Positions 1 to 4,949 of a stretch of DNA of 5,429 bases are shown here, in pieces; position 1 is the first letter of the stretch, and every line of letters starts with the position of its first letter. The position numbers were made by a program, and so were the translations under genes. The DNA lies in the NCBI GenBank assembly GCA_023462275.1, contig JAEWYD010000318.1, positions 1 through 5,429 on the forward strand, in the 5' to 3' direction. The notes below the pieces were generated by a model that was given only the letters and a program-made list of their open reading frames with translations, was not told the origin of the DNA and searched no databases. The DNA comes from Actinomycetes bacterium (GTDB taxonomy: Bacteria > Actinomycetota > Actinomycetes > Actinomycetales > Cellulomonadaceae).

Positions 1-1
1 A

Positions 2-511
2 CGCGCGCTCGGGCGCCCCGCGGTCGGAGGCCGAGCACGCCCGGGCCAGGACGCCGGGGCCCAGGGGCGAGGTGGCACGGGGCGTCCGGCGCCGTCGCCG
101 CGGCCGACCGCGCCGCCCTACCCGGGAGACTTCACCGGCGTCGTCCGCGCGGTCTACGCGCCCGACCCGGACGGCGACCCGGATCCGGGCGAGATCGTCT
201 GGACGTGGGTGCCCTTCGAGGAGGACCACGGCCGCGGCAAGGACCGGCCGGTCCTGCTCGTCGGGCGTGACGGGCGATGGCTGCTGGGCCTCATGCTCAG
301 CTCGCGGGACCACGACGCGGCCCCGAGCCCGCGGCACGAGCACTGGCTCGACCTGGGCTCCGGCACGTGGGACGCCGAACGCCGGGCGAGCGAGGTTCGC
401 GTCGACCGCGTGATCCGCGTGGACCCCGGGAAGGTCCGCCGCGAGGGCGCCGTGCTCGACCGGGTGCGCTTCGACGCCGTCGCACGCTCGCTGGCGGCCG
501 TGCGCGGCTGA
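2..511 (+). CDS. PemK/MazF-like family protein (5' end outside window)
   Basis: The frame is open from the left edge to TGA at 509-511, giving 169 visible residues. There is no in-frame ATG, GTG or TTG before the GTG at 209, which lies inside the conserved domain, so the true start is upstream of the window. The first ~35 residues are a Gly/Pro/Arg-rich linker. The fold begins near PYPGDFTGVVRAVY and continues through DPGEIVWTWVPFEED and GRGKDRPVLLVGR. The RPVLLVG strand, preceded by a charged loop, is the signature that suggests PemK/MazF (toxin endoribonuclease-like SH3 barrel). The later part (LGLMLSSRDHD, HWLDLGSGTWD, EVRVDRVIRVD) fits the remaining strands. MazF proteins cleave mRNA, but actinobacterial chromosomal homologues next to rpsT carry an N-terminal extension and may not be toxins. 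No antitoxin gene is visible downstream; upstream is unseen. The family call is from recognition, and the toxin function is uncertain. Confidence 0.75.
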   Translation, partial: RALGRPAVGGRARPGQDAGAQGRGGTGRPAPSPRPTAPPYPGDFTGVVRAVYAPDPDGDPDPGEIVWTWVPFEEDHGRGKDRPVLLVGRDGRWLLGLMLSSRDHDAAPSPRHEHWLDLGSGTWDAERRASEVRVDRVIRVDPGKVRREGAVLDRVRFDAVARSLAAVRG

Positions 512-658
512 TAACATCGGTGCCCGCGTGTCCGCCCAGGTCGGCGGGCACAGGTCACGTCCTGCTCGCGGGTGTCCCCACCACCCTTGTCCCGGGATGC
601 GGCGACGCCCTCATCGACCTGTCAGCTCGCTTCCGCGAACACACCAGAGAGTCAACAC
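512..658 (+). promoter_or_regulatory. rpsT upstream/leader region with stem-loop
   Basis: This 147-base gap between the PemK-like gene and rpsT holds a possible -10 element, TAACAT, at 512-517, directly after the upstream stop codon. I see no convincing -35. A perfect 8-bp inverted repeat, GTGCCCGC (520-527) and GCGGGCAC (544-551), could be the 3' end of the upstream transcript or a leader structure of rpsT. It has no T-run after it. The ribosome binding site before rpsT is only a weak AGAGAG at 645-650. S20 is known to repress its own translation in Escherichia coli. A weak start here would be compatible with that, but this is inference. Confidence 0.35.
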
Positions 659-919
659 GTGGCGAACATCAAGTCCCAGATCAAGCGGATCCGCACCAAC
701 GAGGCGGCCCGCCTGCGCAACAAGGCAGTGAAGTCGGAGCTCAAGACGCACGTCCGTCGCGTCCGCGACGCGATCGCTGCCGGCGACAAGGACGCGGCCG
801 TCGTCGCGCTCCAGACCGCGACGACCAAGCTCGACAAGGCCGTCACCAAGGGCGTCATCCACGCCAACCAGGCGGCCAACCGCAAGTCGTCGCTGGCCAA
901 GCAGGTCGCGGCGCTCTGA
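659..919 (+). CDS. rpsT: 30S ribosomal protein S20
   Basis: This gene encodes an 86-residue small basic protein that binds 16S rRNA in the 30S subunit and is needed early in its assembly. The sequence begins VANIKSQIKRIRTNEAARLR, the typical S20 opening. It continues as Lys/Arg/Ala-rich helices (NKAVKSELKTHVRRVRDAI, TTKLDKAVTKGVIHANQAAN) and ends KSSLAKQVAAL, matching family length and ends. The start is GTG at 659-661, chosen because S20 proteins begin M-A-N-I-K. The frame is open further upstream, but that extension resembles no S20. A weak AGAGAG lies 8 bases before the start. The gene is followed by a classic intrinsic terminator. It is convergent to holA as in other actinobacteria, but here about 3 kb of extra genes lie between them. 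Confidence 0.97.
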   Translation: MANIKSQIKRIRTNEAARLRNKAVKSELKTHVRRVRDAIAAGDKDAAVVALQTATTKLDKAVTKGVIHANQAANRKSSLAKQVAAL

Positions 920-933
920 GCCGCACGGTGGGC

Positions 934-966
934 GCGTCCCGATCGTTAGGAGTTCGGGACGCTTTT
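934..966 (+). terminator. Rho-independent terminator after rpsT
   Basis: A perfect 9-bp stem, GCGTCCCGA (934-942) with TCGGGACGC (954-962), encloses an 11-base loop and is followed at once by TTTT (963-966). It begins 14 bases after the rpsT stop codon. The stem plus T-run is the canonical intrinsic terminator form for the plus strand. Confidence 0.85.
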
Positions 967-974
967 CACCCGCT

Positions 975-1011
975 CGAAGGCGTCACCTCGCGTCATGAGG
1001 TGACGCCTTCG
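975..1011 (+). promoter_or_regulatory. Hairpin covering the EAL gene ribosome binding site
   Basis: A perfect 15-bp inverted repeat pairs CGAAGGCGTCACCTC (975-989) with GAGGTGACGCCTTCG (997-1011) around a 7-base loop. The 3' arm contains the purine-rich GAGG that would serve as Shine-Dalgarno for the GTG at 1011, and the arm ends on the first base of that codon. It starts 9 bases after the T-run of the rpsT terminator. It could be a second, tandem terminator, but it lacks a following T-run. Alternatively it could be a structure that hides the ribosome binding site of the EAL gene. The pairing is seen directly; its role is inferred. Confidence 0.55.
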
Positions 1012-1778
1012 TGCTCTCATCTCCCGTGGTGACAGCCCCGGTGGTCGACGCGCCGATCGACTCGCCCGTCGAGCTCCACCCCCGGGCACAGGCCGGGCCC
1101 CACCTCTTCGTCGGGCGTCAGGGCATCTTCAGCCGCTCGGGCGACGTCCACGGGTACGAGTTCCTCTACCGCGTGGGCCGCCAGCACTCCCTCCGCGTGG
1201 ACCAGTGGCCGTGCGAGGCCCAGGACCGCGCGACGCTGCGCGTCCTGCAGGCCACGTTCAACGCCACCGGCATCCGGTCCGTGGCGTCCGACGCCCTGGT
1301 CTTCGTGAACTTCACGCGCAGCTTCCTCGTCGGGGACCTGCCCATCCCCGCGGAGCCGGACCGCCTGGTCATCGAGGTGGTCGAGTCCGTCCGCGTGGAC
1401 GACGCCGTCATCGAGGGCCTCGCCCGGCTGCGTCGCCTCGGGTTCCGCATCGCCGTCGACGACTTCGTCGGCCTCACGAACCAGATGGCGCTCCTGCCAT
1501 GGGCGGACTACGTCAAGATCGACCGGCGGGACCTCTACCAGCGCGGGCCCGACCTCGTGCGCATGGCAGTGGCACACGGCGCCAGCCTCATTGCCGAACG
1601 GATCGAGACGCCCGCGCAGCTGACGTGGTGCGAGGGCCTCGGCTTCGACCTCTTCCAGGGCTTCCACCTGGAGGAGCCGCAGGTCCTGAACCGCACACCG
1701 GTGCAGAGCCGGCGCGTGGAACGTGCGCCGCTGCACGCCGGTCAGCCCGTCCGGCAGCGCACGGCCCCACTCCTCTAG
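1011..1778 (+). CDS. EAL-domain protein, probable cyclic-di-GMP phosphodiesterase
   Basis: The gene encodes 255 residues, nearly all one EAL domain of the YuxH-like type (FVGRQGIF ... GYEFLYR). EAL enzymes hydrolyse cyclic-di-GMP to pGpG in the cytoplasm. The family's metal and substrate ligands can all be placed: E50 (EFL in place of EAL), N100 (VFVNF), E122 and E125 (IEVVES), D150-D151 (AVDDF), K169 (YVKID), E196 (IAERIET) and Q216 (FQGF). Loop 6 after DDF reads VGLTNQ rather than the usual GTGYSS, which may affect dimerisation and activity. There is no GGDEF partner and no C-terminal HDOD domain as in full YuxH proteins. The last ~30 residues are a basic tail. No membrane segment is seen. 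GTG 1011 is preferred because GAGG lies upstream. GTG 1026 or 1029 are alternatives that would shorten a non-conserved N-terminus. It is convergent with the HTH-TPR regulator. Confidence 0.85.
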   Translation: MLSSPVVTAPVVDAPIDSPVELHPRAQAGPHLFVGRQGIFSRSGDVHGYEFLYRVGRQHSLRVDQWPCEAQDRATLRVLQATFNATGIRSVASDALVFVNFTRSFLVGDLPIPAEPDRLVIEVVESVRVDDAVIEGLARLRRLGFRIAVDDFVGLTNQMALLPWADYVKIDRRDLYQRGPDLVRMAVAHGASLIAERIETPAQLTWCEGLGFDLFQGFHLEEPQVLNRTPVQSRRVERAPLHAGQPVRQRTAPLL

Positions 1779-1869
1779 CCGGGCACGCCGGCCGCACGGC
1801 GCAGCGACCTCTACGGCGCCGCGCCGTCCGCGCGCGCTGATCGCGTCGTCCTCGGAGCCCTGACGCGGA

Positions 1870-1910
1870 CCGGGCGGACGCCCGCCGGATCGCTGCGGGC
1901 GCCCGCCCGG
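1870..1910 (-). terminator. Hairpin in the convergent gap, possible regulator-gene terminator
   Basis: Arms at 1870-1885 and 1895-1910 pair over 16 positions with a 9-base loop. In plus-strand RNA there is one A-C mismatch. In minus-strand RNA the same position is a G-U pair, so the stem is complete in that direction. It lies about 60 bases past the stop of the HTH-TPR gene. No T-run follows on either strand, so an intrinsic terminator role is only probable; it could serve both converging transcripts. Confidence 0.45.
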
Positions 1911-1930
1911 ACGCTGATCGACACCGTCGA

Positions 1931-1959
1931 CGCGCCGGCTCCCCCTGCGAACCGGCGCG
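1931..1959. repeat. Inverted repeat just past the regulator stop codon
   Basis: CGCGCCGG (1931-1938) and CCGGCGCG (1952-1959) form an 8-bp stem with a 13-base loop, 12 bases beyond the HTH-TPR stop. There is no T-run. Together with the 1870-1910 hairpin it fills the 192-base gap between the two converging genes. I see no gene in that gap. Confidence 0.35.
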
Positions 1960-1970
1960 CACCGCGGGTG

Positions 1971-3332
1971 TCAGGCGTGGTCGGCGCCACCTTCGAAGCG
2001 CGAGGCCTCGACGAGCGAGCTGACCATCGGCAGCACGGTCGGCCGGATCCCGGCCTCGCGCAGTGCGGCCTCGTAGGCCTTGGCCGCACCCACGGCGTCG
2101 CCGTGCTGCAGCATCCGGTCGCCGAGCGACCGCCAGACCGTTGCGGACTCGCGGCCGGCGGCCATCATGCCGAACATGTCGGCGGCCCAGCGGTACGACC
2201 CCTTGGCCTCGTCCATCCGGCCCTGCGCCGCGAGGGAGTCACCCATGAGCATGCGGCCGTTGCAGACGTCGAGCGGCGCGGCCGCCGTGTCGAGGCGCTC
2301 CAGCCCCGCCGCGGCGAACGCCTCGGCGCGCGCCGGGTCGCCCAGGAGGAGGTGCGCGCGGCCCATCTCGAACTCGCACCGCGCCAGGTCCGACTCCGAA
2401 CCGATGAGCCGCAGGTCCACCATCGCTCGGTCGAGCTGTTCGAGCGCCGTCACGGGGTCGGGCGGGTCGGAACGCAGGAGGAGCCATCCGTAGTGCGACC
2501 GCAGCCGAGGCACGTCGCGACTCGCCGCACCCTCGCTGAGGTATGCCAGCGCCCGCTCGGCCAGTCGGCGGGCCTCACCCAGGTCCCCGCGGCCCTCGGC
2601 GACGAGGGAGGCGTTCCAGTAGATGCTGCCGCGGCCGCGCATCGTGCCCTTGTCGTCCGCGAGGGCGATGAGCTCCGCGGCACGGTGGGTCGCGAAGAGC
2701 AGGTCGCCGCGCTCGTAGTACGACCAGAGGATCGTCGAGGCGAGACGCAGGTGCTCGTCGGTCCCGGCGATGCCCTGCCGCACCACCTCCTCGAGCACCC
2801 GCTCCCCCAGCTCCACGCTGCGGCTCAGGTCACCGGCGTCGTGGTAGGACGCCACCAGGTCGGTCGCGATCCGCGCGGCCTCGAGCGAGCGCCGGTTCGC
2901 CAGCGCGTCCTCGAGGAGCGGCTCCAGGACCGCGACGGACGCGTCGAGGTCGCCCAGCATCTCGTAGGCGAGCGCGAGGGCGTGCTTCGCCTCGGCGTGG
3001 TAGCGCGGAGAGATGGCAGCGAGGTCGAGCGCCTCGAGGCGGCTCTTGGCCTCCTGCGCCTCCCCGTTGGCCAGCGCGAGACGCGCGTAACCGATCTCCA
3101 GTCGTGCGCGCTCCTCGCTCGGGGCCTTGTCCCCGAAGCGGAGGAAGTCGGCCGTGGTGCCGAGCCGCGCCGCGAGGAGGGCGAGCGCCGCCTCGGTGGG
3201 CGTGCGGCGGCCCGACTCAATCAACGAGATGTAGCTGGGCGAGAAGTCGTCCCCGGCGAGGGCGGTCTGCGAGAGCCCTGCCCGCACACGCTCGTCGCGC
3301 AGGCGTTCAGCGAGTTCAGTCACAGAAGTCAC
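1971..3332 (-). CDS. HTH (XRE-type) regulator with C-terminal TPR repeats
   Basis: This gene encodes a 453-residue cytoplasmic protein. Residues ~5-66 form a Cro/C1-type helix-turn-helix (LAERLRDERVRAGLSQ, recognition part SPSYISLIESGRRTPT, then ALLAARLGTTADFL). From ~75 to the end come tandem helical repeats of TPR type, about nine, for example ALALAYEMLGDLDASVAVL, LVAEGRGDLGEARRLAERAL and EMGRAHLLLGDPARAEAF, with the usual W/L-G-Y-A-F/P spacing. HTH plus TPR is the layout of RRNPP peptide-sensing regulators in Firmicutes, where the repeats bind a short imported peptide. The exported-peptide gene immediately upstream on the same strand supports such a role by inference. The start is GTG 3332 with AGGAAG 12 bases upstream, which is rather far. 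GTG 3323 is an alternative that still keeps the HTH. A perfect inverted repeat overlaps the start, suggesting autoregulation. A general TPR-type regulator without a peptide ligand remains possible. Confidence 0.9.
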   Translation of the reverse strand: MTSVTELAERLRDERVRAGLSQTALAGDDFSPSYISLIESGRRTPTEAALALLAARLGTTADFLRFGDKAPSEERARLEIGYARLALANGEAQEAKSRLEALDLAAISPRYHAEAKHALALAYEMLGDLDASVAVLEPLLEDALANRRSLEAARIATDLVASYHDAGDLSRSVELGERVLEEVVRQGIAGTDEHLRLASTILWSYYERGDLLFATHRAAELIALADDKGTMRGRGSIYWNASLVAEGRGDLGEARRLAERALAYLSEGAASRDVPRLRSHYGWLLLRSDPPDPVTALEQLDRAMVDLRLIGSESDLARCEFEMGRAHLLLGDPARAEAFAAAGLERLDTAAAPLDVCNGRMLMGDSLAAQGRMDEAKGSYRWAADMFGMMAAGRESATVWRSLGDRMLQHGDAVGAAKAYEAALREAGIRPTVLPMVSSLVEASRFEGGADHA

Positions 3333-3348
3333 TCTACTGGTTGACTTC
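3325..3348. promoter_or_regulatory. Inverted repeat over the regulator start, candidate operator
   Basis: GAAGTCA (3325-3331) and TGACTTC (3342-3348) are perfect inverted repeats, 10 bases apart, spanning the GTG start codon at 3332-3330 and part of the AGGAAG ribosome binding site. Dimeric XRE-type proteins bind such sites, so it may be an autoregulatory operator. It could also be a short mRNA hairpin that limits translation. The GTCA/TGAC core recurs upstream of the peptide gene at 3724-3744. Confidence 0.45.
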
Positions 3349-3376
3349 CTGATTCAGCAGCCCCTTGAACGACCCC

Positions 3377-3391
3377 TTCACCGGGTGAAAT
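3377..3391. promoter_or_regulatory. Palindrome and shared CGRGTGAAAT element upstream of the regulator
   Basis: TTCACC-G-GGTGAA (3377-3389) is a 13-base palindrome 45-57 bases upstream of the regulator start. Overlapping it, CGGGTGAAAT (3382-3391) matches CGAGTGAAAT (3772-3781) upstream of the peptide gene at 9 of 10 positions. It may be a shared regulator or activator site. The rest of the 238-base gap between the two genes holds the hairpin at 3489-3525 and no recognisable -35/-10 pair. Confidence 0.35.
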
Positions 3392-3488
3392 CGGACGGAT
3401 TCCGCAGAACCCGGGCGACAGCGACGGCAGATCCGTCGGAGAGATCCGGGACGGCTGGGGAATCGAGGACGGTGGGAAGGCACCAGAC

Positions 3489-3525
3489 GCGACGAGGCCG
3501 CCCGCAGTGCGGGCGGCCTCGTCGC
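3489..3525 (-). terminator. Strong hairpin between peptide gene and regulator gene
   Basis: A perfect 17-bp stem pairs GCGACGAGGCCGCCCGC (3489-3505) with its exact complement at 3509-3525 across a 3-base loop. It begins 45 bases after the peptide stop codon in the direction of transcription. There is no good T-run, but stems of this length often terminate transcription in GC-rich actinobacteria. It would give the peptide its own short transcript and require a separate promoter for the regulator, or allow only partial read-through. Confidence 0.6.
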
Positions 3526-3570
3526 GACCCGGCCGCGGCCGCCGCCCCCGACGACCGCGCACGGGAAGGC

Positions 3571-3693
3571 TCAGTTGCGGCAGCAGCCGATGCTGCCGAC
3601 GTTCACCGAGCTGCCCCAGCTGAGCGGCAGGCCGACGACGGCGAGGCCGAGAGTCAGCAGGGCGGCGGTGATGGCCTTGAGGGTGCGGTTCAT
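3571..3693 (-). CDS. 40-residue exported-type peptide, putative signal (pheromone) precursor
   Basis: The frame runs from ATG (3693-3691) to TGA (3573-3571). It has a strong ribosome binding site, AGAGGAG at 3706-3700, 6 bases before the ATG, and 39 of 40 sense codons end in G or C, matching coding bias here. The peptide has a charged start, MNRTLK. A hydrophobic segment, AITAALLTLGLAVVGLPL (7-24), follows. It ends in a polar, glycine-rich tail after W26: GSSVNVGSIGCCRN (27-40), with adjacent cysteines C37-C38. This is the form of a secreted or membrane-inserted small peptide. No classic Ala-X-Ala cleavage site is evident. Its place just upstream of an HTH-TPR regulator recalls the short pheromone precursors of RRNPP systems (for example SHP with Rgg). 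Other options are a small membrane protein, or a bacteriocin-like peptide, although no modification or export enzymes are present. I do not recognise a named family; the function is inferred from context. Confidence 0.75.
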   Translation of the reverse strand: MNRTLKAITAALLTLGLAVVGLPLSWGSSVNVGSIGCCRN

Positions 3694-3699
3694 GATCTT

Positions 3700-3706
3700 C
3701 TCCTCT
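3700..3706 (-). promoter_or_regulatory. Strong ribosome binding site of the peptide gene
   Basis: AGAGGAG, with its last base 6 bases before the ATG at 3693, is the best Shine-Dalgarno sequence in the window. It fixes the start of the 40-residue peptide and suggests high expression. The other genes here have weak, distant or possibly occluded sites. Confidence 0.75.
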
Positions 3707-3723
3707 GGGGGGTACCGCGATCG

Positions 3724-3744
3724 CTGTCACGATCACTATGACAG
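3724..3744. promoter_or_regulatory. Inverted repeat upstream of the peptide gene, candidate operator
   Basis: CTGTCA (3724-3729), 9 bases, then TGACAG (3739-3744) form a perfect 6-bp inverted repeat 31-51 bases upstream of the peptide ATG, where a promoter or operator is expected. Its GTCA-N9-TGAC core resembles the GTCA-N10-TGAC at the regulator start. A possible minus-strand -10, TAGCCT, lies at about 3751-3746 beside it, with a poor -35 (TTTCGC) 17 bases further upstream. A promoter is therefore likely nearby but not pinned down. Confidence 0.45.
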
Positions 3745-3771
3745 GCTACGACCCAGTAGCGGTAGGCGAAA

Positions 3772-3781
3772 CGAGTGAAAT
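3772..3781. promoter_or_regulatory. CGAGTGAAAT element upstream of the peptide gene
   Basis: CGAGTGAAAT lies 79-88 bases upstream of the peptide ATG and matches CGGGTGAAAT upstream of the regulator gene at 9 of 10 bases in the same orientation. It is AT-rich against the background. It could be a common activator site; chance similarity is not excluded. Confidence 0.3.
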
Positions 3782-3849
3782 TCCATCGCTGGTCAGCGGC
3801 GGTTTTTCTCGCATAGGTCACATTACCGTCAGGGTGCGGGTACAGAGAC

Positions 3850-3892
3850 GGCGTCTGAACGCCTCGCGTGGACCCACTGTCGTGACAGCGGG
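3850..3892 (-). terminator. Paired hairpins after holA, possible terminator region
   Basis: CCCACTGTC (3873-3881) and GACAGCGGG (3884-3892) form a near-perfect inverted repeat, fully paired in minus-strand RNA with one G-U. Just beyond it, GGCGT (3850-3854) and ACGCC (3859-3863) form a smaller stem. They begin 22 bases after the holA stop. No T-run follows. They may end the comEC-holA transcript. The first contains CTGTC/GACAG half-sites like those at 3724-3744, so an operator role is also possible. Confidence 0.35.
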
Positions 3893-3913
3893 GGTTGACT
3901 CGACGTCGACGGA

Positions 3914-4909
3914 TCAGACCCGCGAGGCGGCCTCGGCGACCCGCAGCACGGCCCGCTCGACGGCGAAGACCGCATCCCGTCCAGCGCCCTTCACCTCGGC
4001 GTCCGCCTGGGCGACCGCGACGATCGCCGCGGCGAGGGACTCGGGCGTCCAGCCGCGGAGCTCGCGGCGCGCGCGGTCCACCTGCCACGAAGCGAGGCCG
4101 AGGTCCCGGACGGGGTCGAGCCCCTGCCCCCGGGCCGCGCCCACCTTGGCCAGCACGCGGAGCTTGGCCGCCAGGGCAGCCACCACCGGCACGGGGTCCG
4201 AGCCGGTGTCGAGCGCGTGCCGGAGCAGCGCCACCGCCTCTCCGGCGTCGCCTGCGGCGGCGGCGTCGGCGACGCGGAAGCCCGTCGCCTCGACGCGACC
4301 CCCGTGGTAGCGGGCGACCACGTCGGCGGTGATCGCACCCGTGGTGTCCGCAACGACCTGCTGGCAGGCGGACGCGAGCTCACGCAGGTCGGACCCGCAC
4401 GCCTCGACGAGCGCCCGGACCGCCGCGGCGTCGGCGCGCCGGTGCGCGCGGCGCAGCTCGGCCGTGACGAACGCCGTCTTGTCGGCGTCGCGCTTGATCG
4501 CGTCGCAGGCGACCACGAGCGCCCCGGCGGCGCGGACGGCGTCGGCGGCCTTGCGCGCCCGGACGACGCCGGAGTGCCGCACGACGAGGACGACGTCGGG
4601 CGGCGGGTCGTCGAGGTAGGCGACGAGGTCGGCGACCGCCTCGTCCGTCCCGCCGTGCAGCCCCTCCAGCACGACGACGCGGGCCTCGTCGAACAGGGAC
4701 GGGCTGGTGACGACGCGCAGACGGCCGCCCTGGTAGGCGGCCGCGTCGAGCCGGGTGACCTCGACCGCGGGGTCGGCGGCGCGGGCCAGCTCCACGACGC
4801 GATCGACCGCGCGCTCGGCGAGCAGCTCCTCCGGTCCGAGGACCAGCACGAGAGGAAGCGGCTGCGCCTCCTCCCAGGTGACGGTGGGACCGGTGCGGGC
4901 TGCGGGCAT
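3914..4909 (-). CDS. holA: DNA polymerase III subunit delta
   Basis: The gene encodes 331 residues. HolA is the clamp-loader subunit that opens the beta sliding clamp during replication. Visible features are the N-terminal region LVLVLGPEELLAERAVDRVV (~20-40), the strand VEVTRLDAAAY, the conserved VVTSPSLFDEARVVVLEG, the ATPase-like-fold segment PDVVLVVRHSG, and the C-terminal helical collar with GSDLRELASACQQV and DPVPVVAALAAKLRVLAKVG. Length matches the family. The start is uncertain. ATG 4909 gives the usual short lead before the domain but has no clear ribosome binding site. GTG 4939, ten codons earlier, has GAGGGAG 5 bases upstream, overlapping the comEC stop. The gap to comEC is 40 bases (or 10 for the GTG start), so the two are probably one transcript, as in many actinobacteria. 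Confidence 0.93.
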   Translation of the reverse strand: MPAARTGPTVTWEEAQPLPLVLVLGPEELLAERAVDRVVELARAADPAVEVTRLDAAAYQGGRLRVVTSPSLFDEARVVVLEGLHGGTDEAVADLVAYLDDPPPDVVLVVRHSGVVRARKAADAVRAAGALVVACDAIKRDADKTAFVTAELRRAHRRADAAAVRALVEACGSDLRELASACQQVVADTTGAITADVVARYHGGRVEATGFRVADAAAAGDAGEAVALLRHALDTGSDPVPVVAALAAKLRVLAKVGAARGQGLDPVRDLGLASWQVDRARRELRGWTPESLAAAIVAVAQADAEVKGAGRDAVFAVERAVLRVAEAASRV

Positions 4910-4949
4910 GGTGCCAAGCGTGCCATGCGGCACCGTCACGTCCGCTCCC

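Noticed and set aside
572..658. N-terminal extension of S20 from a start at 572
   Set aside because: The extra 29 residues do not resemble S20, and the family-typical start (M/V-ANIKSQIKR) is at 659.
975..1011. CRISPR-like or mobile-element repeat
   Set aside because: It is a single hairpin with no tandem copies or spacers, no terminal inverted repeat partner and no transposase nearby.
277..1032. Plus-strand 251-residue ORF across the PemK-like gene and rpsT
   Set aside because: It is out of frame with both recognised genes and crosses the rpsT terminator. The sequence is low-complexity Arg/Pro/Gly.
1968..3344. Plus-strand 458-residue ORF opposite the HTH-TPR gene
   Set aside because: It is antisense to a clearly recognisable HTH-TPR protein. 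Its length comes from low stop-codon frequency in GC-rich DNA, and its composition has no domain pattern.
3571..3693. Lanthipeptide or other modified-peptide precursor with its cluster
   Set aside because: The double cysteine is suggestive, but no modification enzyme, protease or ABC transporter is present in the window. The adjacent HTH-TPR gene favours a signalling peptide.
3329..3736. Minus-strand 135-residue ORF spanning the peptide gene and the gap to the regulator
   Set aside because: It is in a different frame from the 40-residue peptide, is rich in Pro/Arg/Gly with no domain, and runs through the strong hairpin. The peptide frame has the ribosome binding site and the GC-biased third positions.
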